A DNA stretch of 6,553 nt from B21-G16 sp003644825 [NCBI: Candidatus Zhuqueibacterota bacterium] (GTDB taxonomy: Bacteria; SM23-31; B21-G16). Positions 6,495 through 6,553 of this stretch are shown here, piece by piece. The translations under genes were made by a program, and so were the position numbers. The notes under the pieces were generated by a model that did not search any database, had not been told where the DNA came from, and was given only the letters and a program-made list of their open reading frames with translations. The stretch is taken from NCBI GenBank assembly GCA_003644825.1, contig QNDJ01000096.1, positions 1-6,553 of the forward strand, written 5' to 3'. Numbering within the stretch: the stretch's first letter is position 1; every line of letters starts with the position of its first letter.

Positions 6495-6553
6495 AAAGAT
6501 TATTTTTAAAATGATAGTTAAGATATTTACTACATAATTTTAATGTATTCTGC

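Noticed and set aside
6495-6553. Possible terminator after the propeller gene (AAAAAGATTATTTTT)
   Set aside because: The pairing consists only of A-T pairs around a tiny loop and has no GC stem; it is not distinguishable from the AT-rich background.

Overview
The window is a visibly AT-rich stretch of bacterial DNA with four long genes, all on the + strand, and every product begins with an export signal. The lysine/glutamate-rich proteins, the strong Shine-Dalgarno sites on the first three genes, and a C-terminal secretion/sorting tail on the fourth (a YPNPFN box and a terminal RKMTLIK) point to a diderm bacterium. It probably belongs to the Bacteroidota/Ignavibacteria/Calditrichota side or to candidate phyla that carry such tails (for example Cloacimonadota or WOR-3-like lineages). 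This placement is inferred from protein style only; there is no rRNA or other marker gene in the window.

Positions 42-4388 hold a compact operon of three paralogous periplasmic amidohydrolase-superfamily proteins, separated by gaps of exactly 21 nt each, with good ribosome binding sites. The middle gene (1752-3071) keeps every metal ligand of the fold: the HxH pair, the barrel lysine, two further histidines and the final aspartate. The outer two genes (42-1730 and 3093-4388) keep the fold, the downstream motifs and the signal peptide. However, almost all metal ligands are replaced: the first gene retains one His and the third retains none. The layout is therefore pseudoenzyme - enzyme - pseudoenzyme, and the first pseudoenzyme also has an extra C-terminal beta-rich domain. 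The simplest reading is a secreted or periplasmic hydrolase whose two degenerate paralogs serve as structural, regulatory or substrate-binding partners; the substrate cannot be read from the sequence.

Positions 4389-4784 are a 396-nt AT-rich gap with no convincing gene. It holds one long imperfect hairpin (4410-4466) shortly after the operon, which may end or protect the operon transcript.

Positions 4785-6494 encode a secreted beta-propeller protein of about eleven two-component-regulator-type (Reg_prop) blades followed by a type IX-like sorting tail. It starts at GTG without a clear Shine-Dalgarno site and is probably a separate transcription unit. The last 59 nt and the first 41 nt are flanking sequence with no further gene. 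No RNA genes, mobile elements or CRISPR arrays were seen.
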